A stretch of DNA of 61,756 bases from an uncultured Alphaproteobacteria bacterium (GCA_902563305.1 CACEWP010000007.1:1-61756), one strand, 5' to 3'. Positions 1 through 10,374 are shown, counted from the first letter of the stretch. Numbers and translations: made by a program. The notes: generated by a model from the letters alone, not told the origin.

Positions 1-791
1 GGAAGAACTCTTTGAATTATTGCTAGTAAAAAACAAATTATTGATAAAATAAATGTTAAAAGTTTGCTTCTGTAAATATTTTTTATTCTCTGATAATTTT
101 TTGTATCTAAGCTGTCTAAATATCCAGATTGAAAATTATGAAAGTTATGTTTGAGAAAAAGTTTATTTAAATTCTCCTGATTAAAATAACTGAGATGTGG
201 TGAACTCATATTTTTTTGCCATAGCCTCTCATAAAACTTTGAATAACCAAGCTTCATCATAATATCTGAAATTTTAAATATTAAACCATTTGAGGACGGA
301 AGATTTACGATTACTGAACCATCAATTTTCAATACTTTTTTTAATTGTTCTATCACATTGTCAAGGCCATTTAAATGTTCAAAGACATCATTAAATATAA
401 TGAAATCAAACTTTTCTTTAGTTTTTTTATGAATTTGCTCAGGTAAGGATAACTTGAATAATTTTATTTTAGATTTAAATTTTTTTTTTAATCTTCTAAG
501 GCTTTTGTTTGATGCCTCTGAACCCGCAATAGATATCTTTAATTTAATACATTCTTCAATGAAATAGCCATCACCTGAACCAATTTCCAGAATTTTTGGA
601 TCATTCTTAATCTTGATAATTTGCCTTAAAATTTTTTTAAAATTTTTCTTTCTTAAATTTTCAATCCCTAAAACATCTTGACCGTAACCTGGCTTGAGGT
701 TAGAAAAATAATAATTACACGCGCTACATTTAAAACAAAAATCATAATTTTTTATTACTTTTTCGTTACATATAAAACATTTTTTTTTCAT
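1..791 (-). CDS. Class I SAM-dependent methyltransferase with Cys-rich head (partial, runs off left edge)
   Basis: The minus-strand frame opens at an ATG at 791 and is still open at base 1, so the C-terminus is missing (about 263 codons are visible). Residues 5-25 form a zinc-ribbon-like head (CxxC followed by C-x2-C-x2-C). A SAM-binding motif ILEIGSGDGYF and a later FDFIIFNDVFEHL follow, the pattern of Methyltransf_23-type enzymes. The last visible part (LLTFILSIICFLLAII) is hydrophobic and may anchor the protein in the membrane. The substrate cannot be read from sequence; relatives often act on surface glycans or lipids. It starts 17 bases after the guaA stop on the same strand and may be its read-through passenger. 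Confidence 0.8.
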   Translation of the reverse strand, partial: MKKKCFICNEKVIKNYDFCFKCSACNYYFSNLKPGYGQDVLGIENLRKKNFKKILRQIIKIKNDPKILEIGSGDGYFIEECIKLKISIAGSEASNKSLRRLKKKFKSKIKLFKLSLPEQIHKKTKEKFDFIIFNDVFEHLNGLDNVIEQLKKVLKIDGSVIVNLPSSNGLIFKISDIMMKLGYSKFYERLWQKNMSSPHLSYFNQENLNKLFLKHNFHNFQSGYLDSLDTKNYQRIKNIYRSKLLTFILSIICFLLAIIQRVL

Positions 792-808
792 TTAAAACTT
801 CTATTAGT

Positions 809-2356
809 CTACTCAAATTCAACAGTTCCAGGAGGTTTCGAAGTGAAATCGTAGCAAACTCGGTTTATTCCAGGCACTCTATTAATAATTTCATTCGAAC
901 ATCTTTTTAAGAAGTCATCTTCAAATTTAAAGGCTTCAGCTGTCATCCCATCTACTGAGGTTACTGCCCTAAGAACACAAATTTTTTCATATGTTCTATT
1001 GTCTCCCATTACACCCACTGTTTTTACTGGAAGTAAAACGCAAAAAGCTTGCCAGATTTTATCATAAAGACCCTCTTCTTTTATCAAATTTATAAATATC
1101 GCATCTGCTTTCCTTAATATTTTAATATTTTTTTTATCAACACAACCAAGCAGTCTTATTGCCAGACCGGGACCTGGGAATGGATGCCTTTCTGTAAATG
1201 ACTCAGGTATATTTAATTCTTTACCAAGCATTCTTACTTCATCTTTAAATAACTCTTTAAGAGGTTCGAGCAATTTGAGTTTCATTTTTTTTGGAAGTCC
1301 ACCAACATTATGATGTGATTTAATTGTAACTGAAGTTTTACCAATTTTAGATAAGGATTCTATAACGTCAGGATATAAAGTACCTTGAGCCAAAAATTTA
1401 ACATTTCTTTGTTGTGAAGCAAATTTCTCAAATATTTTTATAAATTGATTCCCAATAATTTTTCTTTTTTTTTCAGGATTACTTACACCTTGTAATTTTT
1501 TATAAAAAATTTTACTAGCTTTTATTATTTCTAACTTTATTTGAAAATGCTTTTTAAAGAGTGTCTCTATCTGTGCACTCTCTCCCTCTCTCATAAGTCC
1601 AGTATCAACAAAAACACAAATTAACTTTTTACCAATAACAGAATTTATCAATACAGCTGTAACCGTTGAATCAACTCCTCCTGATAAACCACATATTACT
1701 TTGTCCTGTCCAACTTTTTTTTTTATCTCCTCTATAATCTGATTTTTAAAATATTTCATATTCCATTTACGTGAACATCCACAAATATTTTTAATAAAAT
1801 TATTAATTATTTTTTCTCCCCCAATGGTATGAACAACTTCCGGATGGAATTGCACTCCAAATATTTTCTTTTTTAAATTCTGAATTACGGCAAACTCACA
1901 ATTTTCAGTTGAGGCAATTTGTTCAAAATTATTTGGAACTTTAAAGACTTTATCTGAATGACTCATCCAAACCTGATTTTTTTTTTTTAGAAAAACATTT
2001 TCTAATAGTGGTGATTTTTTTTTTAATGCAATGTTTGTCTTTCCAAACTCCCTGTCTTGCGATGGTATGATCGTTCCACCAAATTGCTGGGTTATTAGCT
2101 GTAAACCATAACATATTCCTAAAATGGGAATGTCTAGTTCATAAATATACTTAGATATTTTTGGAGAATTTGGTTCATCAACTGACTTTGGTCCGCCAGA
2201 AAAAATAATTCCTTTAATAAAACCTTCTTTAAATGTTTTCTTTTTAATATCACTGAAGGGAATTATCTGACTAAAAACACCTAATTCTCTAATTCTTCTT
2301 GCTATTAACTTAGTAACTTGCGAACCAAAATCAATTATTAGTATTGATTCTTTCAT
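809..2356 (-). CDS. guaA: GMP synthase (glutamine-hydrolysing)
   Basis: Converts XMP, glutamine and ATP to GMP, the last step of guanine nucleotide synthesis, in the cytoplasm. The 515-aa length is normal for the family. The N-terminal class I glutamine amidotransferase has its nucleophile in GICYGLQ (Cys82) and the His171/Glu173 pair in FHPEV. The ATP pyrophosphatase part starts at the PP-loop SGGVDST (225-231), and the C-terminal dimerisation domain ends in the usual PPGTVEFE. Its ATG overlaps the guaB stop codon in a four-base ATGA, so translation is probably coupled to guaB, the preceding enzyme of the same pathway. Confidence 0.98.
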   Translation of the reverse strand: MKESILIIDFGSQVTKLIARRIRELGVFSQIIPFSDIKKKTFKEGFIKGIIFSGGPKSVDEPNSPKISKYIYELDIPILGICYGLQLITQQFGGTIIPSQDREFGKTNIALKKKSPLLENVFLKKKNQVWMSHSDKVFKVPNNFEQIASTENCEFAVIQNLKKKIFGVQFHPEVVHTIGGEKIINNFIKNICGCSRKWNMKYFKNQIIEEIKKKVGQDKVICGLSGGVDSTVTAVLINSVIGKKLICVFVDTGLMREGESAQIETLFKKHFQIKLEIIKASKIFYKKLQGVSNPEKKRKIIGNQFIKIFEKFASQQRNVKFLAQGTLYPDVIESLSKIGKTSVTIKSHHNVGGLPKKMKLKLLEPLKELFKDEVRMLGKELNIPESFTERHPFPGPGLAIRLLGCVDKKNIKILRKADAIFINLIKEEGLYDKIWQAFCVLLPVKTVGVMGDNRTYEKICVLRAVTSVDGMTAEAFKFEDDFLKRCSNEIINRVPGINRVCYDFTSKPPGTVEFE

Positions 2357-3822
2357 TTATTGAGCTGATAATTGGGGGATTCTCTGGTTATTGAAATACT
2401 ATGTACATGACTCTCATTTAGACCTGCAGATGTAATTTTTATGACCTTAGTTTTGTCCTTAAAATCTTTTATATTCTTATTACCCGTATAACCCATTGAG
2501 GCTTTCAATCCTCCAATTAATTGTTCAATAATTTTCACAACAGTCCCTCTATATGGAACTCTTCCCTCTACCCCTTCAGGTACAAACTTATCATCATTAA
2601 TTATTTCTTCTTGAAAATATCGATCAGCAGAACCTCTTCCCATAGCAGCAATTGACCCCATACCCCTATAAGATTTATAGGTTCTTCCATTTGAAAGGAA
2701 TATTTCTCCTGGTGATTCATCAGTTCCTGCAAACAAAGAACCAATCATAACAACATCAGCACCAAAAGCTATAGCTTTTGCTACATCACCCGAATACTTT
2801 ATTCCTCCATCAGATATAATTGGTATATTATTTTTCCTCGCAATTTTATAAGTCTCGGAAATAGCGTGTAATTGGGGCACGCCTACTCCTGCAATGATTC
2901 TTGTTGTACAAATTGAGCCAGGACCAATACCTACTTTTAAGGCATCAGCACCAGCTTTTATTAAATCTTTTGCTGCTTCAGCTGTAGCAATATTTCCAAC
3001 AATAACTGGAAGTTTTGGGAAATTTTTTTTTGATTTCTTTAAAGTTTCAAAGACATTTCTAGAATGACCGTGAGCCGTATCAATTACTATCACATCAACA
3101 CCTGCTTTTTCAAGAAATTTAATTCTTTCAATCCCTTGCAGATCTCCCACGCCAACGGCTGCTCCAACTAATAACCTACCCAACTTATCCTTAGATGCAA
3201 GTGGGAATTTTTCAGCTTTTTCAATATCTTTAACTGTTATTAAACCCACACATTTAAAATCTTTGTCTACAACTAACAGCTTTTCAATTCGATGTTTATG
3301 CAATAATTTTTGTGCTTCATCCATAGAAATATTCTCTGAAACTGTTATTAAATTATCTTTAGTCATCAATGTACTAACTTTTTGTTCAAGGTTTTTAGCA
3401 AATCTTATATCCCTATTTGTCAGAATTCCTACTAATCTTTTTGAAATATTTTCTACAACAGGTATGCCAGAGATATTATATTTCTCTTTTAGTTTAAGAG
3501 CTTCACTCAGAGTATTTTCAGGATCAATTGTAACTGGATTTACTACCATTCCAGATTCAAATCGTTTGACTTTTGAGACTTCAAGAGCTTGTTCATTGAA
3601 ATCTAAGTTCTTATGAATGATTCCTAGACCACCCATCTGAGCAATTTTAATTGCCAAGTTTGATTCAGTGACTGTGTCCATTGCAGCTGATATTAAAGGA
3701 ATATTCAGCTTTATCTCTTTTGTTAAATTTGAGGAAACGTTCGAATCTGAGGGTTTTATTGAGGACTTTGAAGGAACAATAAGAACATCATCAAATGTTA
3801 ATGCTTCAGTTAAATTCTTCAT
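2353..3822 (-). CDS. guaB: Inosine-5'-monophosphate dehydrogenase
   Basis: Oxidises IMP to XMP with NAD+, the committed step to GMP. I place the start at the ATG at 3822 ([20 protein letters not shown]), which matches the conserved family N-terminus and gives 489 aa; the open frame continues 19 codons upstream without family-like sequence. Two CBS modules interrupt the barrel at about residues 95-205 (for example [18 protein letters not shown]), and the catalytic loop GPGSICTTR lies near residue 305 with the flap region ([11 protein letters not shown]) after it. The gene sits 40 bases downstream of rlmE and overlaps guaA by four bases. Confidence 0.97.
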   Translation of the reverse strand: MKNLTEALTFDDVLIVPSKSSIKPSDSNVSSNLTKEIKLNIPLISAAMDTVTESNLAIKIAQMGGLGIIHKNLDFNEQALEVSKVKRFESGMVVNPVTIDPENTLSEALKLKEKYNISGIPVVENISKRLVGILTNRDIRFAKNLEQKVSTLMTKDNLITVSENISMDEAQKLLHKHRIEKLLVVDKDFKCVGLITVKDIEKAEKFPLASKDKLGRLLVGAAVGVGDLQGIERIKFLEKAGVDVIVIDTAHGHSRNVFETLKKSKKNFPKLPVIVGNIATAEAAKDLIKAGADALKVGIGPGSICTTRIIAGVGVPQLHAISETYKIARKNNIPIISDGGIKYSGDVAKAIAFGADVVMIGSLFAGTDESPGEIFLSNGRTYKSYRGMGSIAAMGRGSADRYFQEEIINDDKFVPEGVEGRVPYRGTVVKIIEQLIGGLKASMGYTGNKNIKDFKDKTKVIKITSAGLNESHVHSISITRESPNYQLNK

Positions 3823-3862
3823 AAAATAATTTAATCTAAAATGTAAAATTTTTAAACTAAAA

Positions 3863-4498
3863 TTAATTTTTTTTTGCAACTAAATATGTTTCAGCAGATT
3901 CTTTTCTAGATGATTTAGGTTTAAAATACTTGATATTATTTAATTCATTTCTCATTGAGTCAATTAATTCACCTTGGGCACCACCTTGAAATATTTTTGA
4001 AATGAGAAAACCCTCTGGTTTTAAAATTTTCTTTGAAATCTCTAGTACCCTTTCAACTAAAGATATAATTCTAAGGTGATCTACACTTTTATTTCCTGAT
4101 GAATTTGGTGACATATCACTCATAACTATATCAACTTTACAATTAAAATTGGTTTTAATTATTTGCAATATATCTTCATCGAAGATATCTTTCTCAATAA
4201 AATTAACTTTCTCTATTTTTTCTATTTTTATTCTATCAATTCCTAAAATATTGGAATCTTTAGGACAAAATATTCTTGCAACTTGAAGCCAGCCTCCAGG
4301 AGCACAACCAAGATCTAAAATATTTTTTGATTTTGAAAGTATTTTAAATTTCTTTTCAATTTCTATAAGTTTGTAAGATGATCTTGATCTAAAACCCTCT
4401 GTTTTTGATTTAATTACATAAGTATCATTTAGGTGTCTTTGCAGCCAGCGATAACTTGTGGTACTCCTATTCTTTTTTTTTAATTTAATCTTTTTCAT
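3863..4498 (-). CDS. rlmE: 23S rRNA (uridine-2'-O)-methyltransferase RlmE/FtsJ
   Basis: Methylates the 2'-OH of U2552 (E. coli numbering) in the A-loop of 23S rRNA, late in 50S assembly. The 211-aa protein has the RrmJ fold signature: RSSYKLIEIEKKF with the first Lys of the K-D-K-E tetrad, the SAM motif ILDLGCAPGGWLQVA, the catalytic Asp in VMSDMSPNSSG, then ISKIFQGG (Lys) and the final Glu in ESAETYLVA. It overlaps the end of the upstream ppx/gppA gene by 14 bases. The pairing of a Ppx/GppA phosphatase with rlmE is common in Alphaproteobacteria. Confidence 0.96.
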   Translation of the reverse strand: MKKIKLKKKNRSTTSYRWLQRHLNDTYVIKSKTEGFRSRSSYKLIEIEKKFKILSKSKNILDLGCAPGGWLQVARIFCPKDSNILGIDRIKIEKIEKVNFIEKDIFDEDILQIIKTNFNCKVDIVMSDMSPNSSGNKSVDHLRIISLVERVLEISKKILKPEGFLISKIFQGGAQGELIDSMRNELNNIKYFKPKSSRKESAETYLVAKKN

Positions 4499-5411
4499 AT
4501 CTTTCTACTAAGTCCTTAAAGATACCCTCTCGTAAGCCTAATTGAGTTACAATTACCTTATTAATAGGAAATATCTCTAAAATATATTTTAAAATAATTA
4601 CCCCATTTAATAAGAGATTATACCGAGATCCAACACAAGGAAATCTTCTTAATTCGCTTTTACTTTTTTTATTAACAAAAGCTATTACATTTAACAATTC
4701 TTCTTTGCTGATTTCGTAACCCTCAATTCTTTGTGGATCAAAAAATTTCAAATTTTTATAAATAGCACACAAAGTTGTAACTGTGCTACATGAACCTATT
4801 GAAACAAAGTTAGGTTTCAGAAGTTCTAATAAATCATTTTTGAATAAAAGAAAATGATCAAATAGTTGTTTGTTAATAAGTTTTTCATTAAAAAGATCTT
4901 TTTTCTCTGACAAATTAATTACACCATAAGAAATTGATCTAGAATTAAATATTTTTTTATTAAAATCAAAAAAAGTAAATTCGGTACTACCTCCTCCAAT
5001 ATCAAAAATAACGCCGTGATTATGTATTTTTTTTAAATATTTTTCACAACTTTTTAAACATAATTTAGCTTCCTCGTGGGTCGAGATTACTTCAACATTA
5101 ATACCAGTTTTACTCCTCACCTTTTCTACAAAAAATTCAGAATTAATTACCTGTCTGCAAGCTTCAGTTGCAATACATCTGTATATATCAACATTAAATT
5201 TTTTTAGTTTTTTAGAGAAGTTTATTAAACAACCTAAAGTTTTAGAAATATTTTCATCTGTAAACTCATTATTGTATGATAGATTTTTAATTAAATTGGT
5301 GCTGTGAGAATAATTATGAATGATCTTAAAAAATCCATTCTTTCTCTTAAAAATTGTTAATCTGCAATTATGGCTTCCTATATCAATTGCTGCATATGTT
5401 GAATTTTTCAA
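4485..5411 (-). CDS. Ppx/GppA family exopolyphosphatase or pppGpp phosphohydrolase
   Basis: Member of the ASKHA-fold phosphatases that remove terminal phosphate from polyphosphate or from pppGpp; sequence alone does not separate the two. The first motif AAIDIGSHNCRLTIFK is the phosphate-1 loop and the second, VIFDIGGGSTEFTFF, is the phosphate-2 loop with the usual E-x-T/S pattern; YGVINLSE follows as expected. At 308 aa it is the short form, lacking the C-terminal HD domain of enterobacterial Ppx. The start is TTG at 5411; I see no better ATG nearby. It is the first gene of the leftward unit ppx-rlmE-guaB-guaA, with 81 bases of AT-rich intergenic DNA upstream shared with the divergent RND genes. 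Confidence 0.88.
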   Translation of the reverse strand: MKNSTYAAIDIGSHNCRLTIFKRKNGFFKIIHNYSHSTNLIKNLSYNNEFTDENISKTLGCLINFSKKLKKFNVDIYRCIATEACRQVINSEFFVEKVRSKTGINVEVISTHEEAKLCLKSCEKYLKKIHNHGVIFDIGGGSTEFTFFDFNKKIFNSRSISYGVINLSEKKDLFNEKLINKQLFDHFLLFKNDLLELLKPNFVSIGSCSTVTTLCAIYKNLKFFDPQRIEGYEISKEELLNVIAFVNKKSKSELRRFPCVGSRYNLLLNGVIILKYILEIFPINKVIVTQLGLREGIFKDLVERYEKD

Positions 5412-5492
5412 TTTTTTTAATTAATTTATTAGACTTTATTTTATTAATAATTAATTGTTTAATCAAACTCGTAATTTAATTTCAAGATCGTC

Positions 5493-6533
5493 ATGAAAAT
5501 CGTATTTTTAATAATATTTTTTATTTTAGGCTCACTTTTCCTTTTTTTTAAAGAAGATCAAAAAATAAAAGTAACTGAAAAAATTCAAATCGAAAAAAAA
5601 GTAGAAGTAAAAAGTTTTTCAAAATCAAAATTTTCAAAGACTATAAAGTTAAGAGGATTTAGTGAGGCATCAAGAACAGTTATTTTAAAAGCACAAGTTG
5701 ATGGAAAAATAAGTACAAAACAATTTAAAAAAGGTAAATTTTATAATGCTGGTGACCAACTCTTACTTATTGATCCCGAAGATAAGATAGCAAAAGTCAA
5801 AGAGATGGAGGCTTTATTAAATCAAAGAAAAAAGGAATATGAAGTTGCTGAAAGTTTATTTGAAAAAGGGTTTAGGTCAGAAGTAAAATTAAGTCAATCA
5901 AGGACTAACTTTGAAAATGCTTTAGCACTCTATGAAAAAAGTCAAGTGGCGTTAAATAATACTAAAGTATCAATGCCTTTCGATAGTGCAATTGACGAAA
6001 GCTTTGTTGAGTTAGGTGATTATTTAAAAAAAGGTGACTCAATTGCGAAAATTGTAGATCTTGATCCTATTTTTGTCATTGCAACCGCTAATGAGAAAGA
6101 AATAAATAATATTAAATTAAATCAGACAGCAAATGTAAGAATAGGTGGAGAAATAGAAAAAGGAATTGTTGACTATATTTCAAAAACCTCAGACCCTCTA
6201 ACAAGAAGTTTTAAAATACAAGTTAAAATTAAAAATACTGATTATAGTATATTAAGCGGTCTATCAAGTGAAGTTGAAATTATGGGGCCACCTACAGATG
6301 CTTTTTTTATTCCGTCGTCATTAGTCACTTTAAATAACAGTGGTGAAATTGGAATTAAAATCATAATAGATCAGAAGGTTAAATTTATACCGATAACTAT
6401 AATTAGTGATACTGGAAAAGGATATTGGATAAGTTCAGTGGATTTGATGAAAAACGACGAAGTTTCAATCATTATACAAGGTCAAGATTTTACTCTTGAT
6501 GGTGAAAACGTTAACGTAATTAAAAATGATTGA
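5493..6533 (+). CDS. RND efflux periplasmic adaptor subunit (HlyD/AcrA family)
   Basis: Membrane fusion protein that would link an inner-membrane RND pump to an outer-membrane channel. The N-terminus (IVFLIIFFILGSLFLFF) is a membrane anchor or signal segment. A biotinyl-lipoyl-like half-motif (KAQVDGKISTKQFKKGKFY) comes first, a helical hairpin spans roughly residues 95-155, and the second lipoyl half (ELGDYLKKGDSIAKIVDLDP) follows, then beta-barrel and membrane-proximal domains; the size (346 aa) is normal. It overlaps the pump gene by eight bases. No outer-membrane factor is encoded next to it. The exported substrate is unknown. Confidence 0.93.
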   Translation: MKIVFLIIFFILGSLFLFFKEDQKIKVTEKIQIEKKVEVKSFSKSKFSKTIKLRGFSEASRTVILKAQVDGKISTKQFKKGKFYNAGDQLLLIDPEDKIAKVKEMEALLNQRKKEYEVAESLFEKGFRSEVKLSQSRTNFENALALYEKSQVALNNTKVSMPFDSAIDESFVELGDYLKKGDSIAKIVDLDPIFVIATANEKEINNIKLNQTANVRIGGEIEKGIVDYISKTSDPLTRSFKIQVKIKNTDYSILSGLSSEVEIMGPPTDAFFIPSSLVTLNNSGEIGIKIIIDQKVKFIPITIISDTGKGYWISSVDLMKNDEVSIIIQGQDFTLDGENVNVIKND

Positions 6534-9500
6534 GAAAATCCTAAACCTAAGAAAGTTAATTTTAACCTTCTTATTTTTCTTCATTATTTTTGGTTTTTAT
6601 AAATATGTTTCTTTACCCAAGGAATCAGATCCTGATATAAGTTTACCTGTAATTTATATAACTTTTTCTCACAAAGGTATTTCAGCAACTGATTCAGAGC
6701 GACTCTTGATAAAACCATTTGAAAAAGAACTTAAAAATATTGAAGGAGTAAGAAAAATATCATCTACCTCTTACTTGGGTGGTGGAAATATTGTTTTAGA
6801 ATTTGATGCAGGTTTTAATTCAAACAAAGCTTTGGCTGATACCAGAGTTAAGATTGATATTACAAAAAATAAACTGCCTGAAGAAACAGAAGAACCAAAG
6901 GCGACAGAGGTAAATTTATCAAGATTTCCTGTTTTGGCAGTAGCTATTTCAGGTAATGTTGAAGATAGAGTTATTCAAAAATACGCAAAATTTTTAAAAA
7001 GAAAGATTGAAAGTTTTTCTGAAGTTTTGGAAGTAGCTACATTAGGAGAGAGTGAAAGAGAAGTAAAGATCATAGTTAACCCAGATACAGTTGAAAATTA
7101 TGGTCTTACCGATCGAGATGTTCTTTTATCCATCGCGAATAGTAATATAATGATACCAGCTGGAACCTTAAGTAATGAAAGGGGAAGTTTTAACTTAAAA
7201 ATTCCTAGTCTGATTGAAAATAGGAACGATCTCCTAAATATTCCCATAAAATCAACTCAAGATTCAGTTGTAACTCTTAAGGATGTTGCAGAAATTAGGG
7301 ACTCATTTAAGGATAAGGTTGGTTACGCAAGGAATAATGGTGAAAATGCAATTATACTTGAAATTTCCAAAAGAACAGGTGAAAACATTATTGAAACAAT
7401 CAATAAAATAAAAAGCCTCCTAAATAGTGAAAGCGCAAGTTTACCTGATTTTTTAAATGTTGGTGTCTTTCAAGATGAATCAGAAAAGATAAAAAATCAG
7501 ATTAATGACTTGGAAAATAATGTCATCCTTGCAACCTTGATTGTATTGATAATAATAATTTTGTTTATGGGATGGAAATCTGCACTTTTGGTTAGTATTT
7601 CTATACCATCGTCATTTCTATTATCTATGATAATTTTATCCTTTTTTAATGTAACTATAAATGTTGTGGTTCTTTTTTCTTTAATTTTATCGGTTGGAAT
7701 TTTAATAGATGGAGCAATTATAGTCGTAGAATATGCAAATAGACGAGCAAGCGAGGGAATTGAAAAGAGGAAAGTGTTTATATTGTCTGCAAGAAAAATG
7801 TTAATACCAGTTTTAGCTTCAACACTTACAACATTAGCAGCTTTCTTCCCATTAATATTTTGGCCTGGAGTTGCTGGAGAGTTTATGTTTTTTCTTCCTG
7901 TAACTCTTCTTGCTGTTCTTTCATCATCTTTATTAATGGCATTAATATTTATTCCAACCATTGGCGGAATATTCGGATATGACACTTCTTTATCAAAACA
8001 AAATCAAAAAAATTTAAATCTCTTGGAAAGTGGAAACCTTAAGGAGGTAAGAGGGTTGCAATCTAAGTATATCCAACTAATTGAATTTTGCCTTGATAAT
8101 CCTAGGAAGCTTATTGTCCTAACATTTTCTTTTTTAATTTTTATACAGTTTTTATATCTAAGATTAGGTAAAGGGATAGAGTACTTCCCTCAAATTGAAC
8201 CAGACTACGCAGAAATTGTTGTACATGCAAGAGGTAATTTCTCACCTGTGGAAAAGGATAATATTTTGAAACAAGTTGAAAGTAAAATCATCGAAAATAA
8301 ATTTTTGAGGAATATTTATTCAAGAAGTGGTTTGGTAAAAGGCCAAAAGAGGAGTGAGTCTGAGGATGTAATTGGAAGTATTAAGATTGAATTAGTTGAT
8401 TGGAAGACAAGGCCTAAGGCAAAAAAGATTATCAAAGATTTGAAATTAAGTACCGATGATTTCCCAGGTATGTATATAGAATATATTGAAAAAAAAGATG
8501 GACCACCAAAAGACAGAGATGTGGAAATCAAAATTGTTAATTATAATAAATTTACATTAAATAAAGATGCACAAAACCTCTATAATTTATTGCAAGAAAA
8601 AAAATGGATTAAAAACATTGATTCTGACATTAATAATCCAGGAATTGAATGGGAACTAATCATTGACAGAGAACAAGCAGACAAACATGGTGTGGATATT
8701 AAAACTGTGGGCGATGCAATTCAAATGCTTACACATGGATTAAAAGTCACTGAATTCATGCCTGCAGATAGTGACGAGGAAATAGACATTGTTGTAAAAT
8801 ACGATAAAGAATTTAGAACTTTAGATGAATTAGATGAAATATTAGTAGAAGGAAAAAATGGAGCTGTCTCTTTAAGTTTATTTGTTAAACGAATTCCAAA
8901 GAAAAAGATTGGAAAAATATCTAGGTATAAAAATATCAATTCTAAAACAATAAAATTTGATGTGACTGAAGGGGTTGTAAGCAATAATAAGGTTAGAGAA
9001 ATTGAATCTTGGATAAAAGAAAATAACGCAACATTTAAATCTCAAATTATCTTTAGTGGACAAGAAGAAGATCAAAAAGAAGCAAAAGACTTTTTAATTA
9101 AAGCTTTTTTTATTTCGTTATTTTTAATTACTATAATTTTAATTGCCACGTTTAATAGCTTTTATTTTTGCATGATAATTCTGAGTGCAATAATTTTTTC
9201 AACAATTGGAGTCATGATAGGCCTATTAATAACTGGGAAACCTTTTGGAATTATTATGAGTGGAATTGGGGTAATTGCCTTAGCAGGTATTGTAGTAAAT
9301 AATAATATTGTACTTTTAGATACTTATAATAATTTAAGAAAAAGAGGTGAAAATATTAGAGAAGCAATCATAAGAACTGGTGCACAAAGGTTAAGACCTG
9401 TGTTATTAACAACATTAACAACTTTTTTTGGTTTAATACCAATGGCTATCGGCTTAAATATTAACTTTATTGATGCAGAGATTAATTTTGGAAGCCCAAG

Positions 9501-9630
9501 TTCGCAATGGTGGATTCAACTATCGAATGCGATGGTTTTCGGTGTTATGTTTTCATTTGTTTTAACATTAGTAATTACACCATGTTTGATTTATGTTGGA
9601 GAGAAGTCAAGACTACTTCGTTATTTTTGA
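6526..9630 (+). CDS. Efflux RND transporter permease subunit (AcrB-like)
   Basis: Proton-driven inner-membrane pump of the HAE-type RND family, 1034 aa, with the usual two repeats of one plus five transmembrane helices and two large periplasmic loops. Helix 4 carries SVGILIDGAIIVVEYANRRA: the first Asp of the AcrB proton-relay pair is kept and the second is Gly, as in the VDGAIVV subfamily that I recall from many proteobacterial pumps. Helix 10 to 11 contains GIIMSGIGVIALAGIVVNNN and a following conserved R-L-R-P-V motif. Its last 18 bases overlap the end of the convergent pssA gene. It forms a two-gene unit with the upstream adaptor. Confidence 0.95.
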   Translation: MIEKILNLRKLILTFLFFFIIFGFYKYVSLPKESDPDISLPVIYITFSHKGISATDSERLLIKPFEKELKNIEGVRKISSTSYLGGGNIVLEFDAGFNSNKALADTRVKIDITKNKLPEETEEPKATEVNLSRFPVLAVAISGNVEDRVIQKYAKFLKRKIESFSEVLEVATLGESEREVKIIVNPDTVENYGLTDRDVLLSIANSNIMIPAGTLSNERGSFNLKIPSLIENRNDLLNIPIKSTQDSVVTLKDVAEIRDSFKDKVGYARNNGENAIILEISKRTGENIIETINKIKSLLNSESASLPDFLNVGVFQDESEKIKNQINDLENNVILATLIVLIIIILFMGWKSALLVSISIPSSFLLSMIILSFFNVTINVVVLFSLILSVGILIDGAIIVVEYANRRASEGIEKRKVFILSARKMLIPVLASTLTTLAAFFPLIFWPGVAGEFMFFLPVTLLAVLSSSLLMALIFIPTIGGIFGYDTSLSKQNQKNLNLLESGNLKEVRGLQSKYIQLIEFCLDNPRKLIVLTFSFLIFIQFLYLRLGKGIEYFPQIEPDYAEIVVHARGNFSPVEKDNILKQVESKIIENKFLRNIYSRSGLVKGQKRSESEDVIGSIKIELVDWKTRPKAKKIIKDLKLSTDDFPGMYIEYIEKKDGPPKDRDVEIKIVNYNKFTLNKDAQNLYNLLQEKKWIKNIDSDINNPGIEWELIIDREQADKHGVDIKTVGDAIQMLTHGLKVTEFMPADSDEEIDIVVKYDKEFRTLDELDEILVEGKNGAVSLSLFVKRIPKKKIGKISRYKNINSKTIKFDVTEGVVSNNKVREIESWIKENNATFKSQIIFSGQEEDQKEAKDFLIKAFFISLFLITIILIATFNSFYFCMIILSAIIFSTIGVMIGLLITGKPFGIIMSGIGVIALAGIVVNNNIVLLDTYNNLRKRGENIREAIIRTGAQRLRPVLLTTLTTFFGLIPMAIGLNINFIDAEINFGSPSSQWWIQLSNAMVFGVMFSFVLTLVITPCLIYVGEKSRLLRYF

Positions 9631-10359
9631 TAGTGAGCCAAGTTGAGACTTTTTGAACTCTAATATTGCAAAAGGAATACTCAAAAAATATACAATAATT
9701 AGAATTATCATTGCTAACCAAAAATCTGTCAGTAACAATGAAAGAAAACTCGCAAGTAATATTATTAGAAAAGAAAGAAGTTTCTTTTCGAACTTAATTC
9801 CTTTTAATGAATAAGTTGGTATATTTGTTATCATAAGAATCGCTGGAATAAATAAGTAAAATTTCATTAAAGCCTCGTTAATTTCCATAGAAGTGTCAAA
9901 TCTAAAAAAAAACATCATAGGTAACAAAGATAATCCGGCAGCGGCGGGAGTTGAAATACCCGAAAAAAACTTTATTCTTTTTGAATCATTATTTTCATAA
10001 AAATTTGTAATATTAAATTTAGCAAGTCTTGATGAAGAGCAAATAGCATAAAATATAACTACAGCCCAGCTACTCTCAAAGAATAATGATTTTGACCAAA
10101 GATAAACAACCACTGCTGGGGCTACTCCAAAACTTATAAAGTCAGACAATGAATCCAATTCAATACCAAAATCAGAGTTGGTCTTAAGTAATCTTGCCAA
10201 CTTTCCATCGATATTATCGAGAAAAGAGGCAAAAACTATTAATGAAACAGCAATTTGCCATTTCTCGTCAATAGCGAATTTAATTGCAGTTAAACCTAAC
10301 GTCAATGATATAAAAGTAAACAAATTTGGGATTAATCGTCGTAGAGATAGTTTCTTCAT
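9613..10359 (-). CDS. pssA: CDP-diacylglycerol--serine O-phosphatidyltransferase
   Basis: Makes phosphatidylserine from CDP-diacylglycerol and serine at the inner membrane. The CDP-alcohol phosphatidyltransferase signature is complete: DGKLAR, then GIELDSLSD with the two spaced Asp residues, followed by FGVAPAVVVY as in type II PssA. About seven to eight hydrophobic segments fit an integral membrane enzyme, and 248 aa is normal for the bacterial type II form. It starts 15 bases after psd, the next enzyme of the pathway, and its 3' end overlaps the convergent RND pump gene by 18 bases. Confidence 0.95.
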   Translation of the reverse strand: MKKLSLRRLIPNLFTFISLTLGLTAIKFAIDEKWQIAVSLIVFASFLDNIDGKLARLLKTNSDFGIELDSLSDFISFGVAPAVVVYLWSKSLFFESSWAVVIFYAICSSSRLAKFNITNFYENNDSKRIKFFSGISTPAAAGLSLLPMMFFFRFDTSMEINEALMKFYLFIPAILMITNIPTYSLKGIKFEKKLLSFLIILLASFLSLLLTDFWLAMIILIIVYFLSIPFAILEFKKSQLGSLSKITK

Positions 10360-10374
10360 TATATTTTAAATACT

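Noticed and set aside
7497-7985. 162-codon minus-strand open frame inside the RND pump gene
   Set aside because: It is fully antisense to a strongly conserved RND coding region and its translation has no family-like sequence; the same holds for the antisense frames at 3263-3616, 8316-8531, 21047-21376, 22130-22420, 48070-48354 and 48992-49327.
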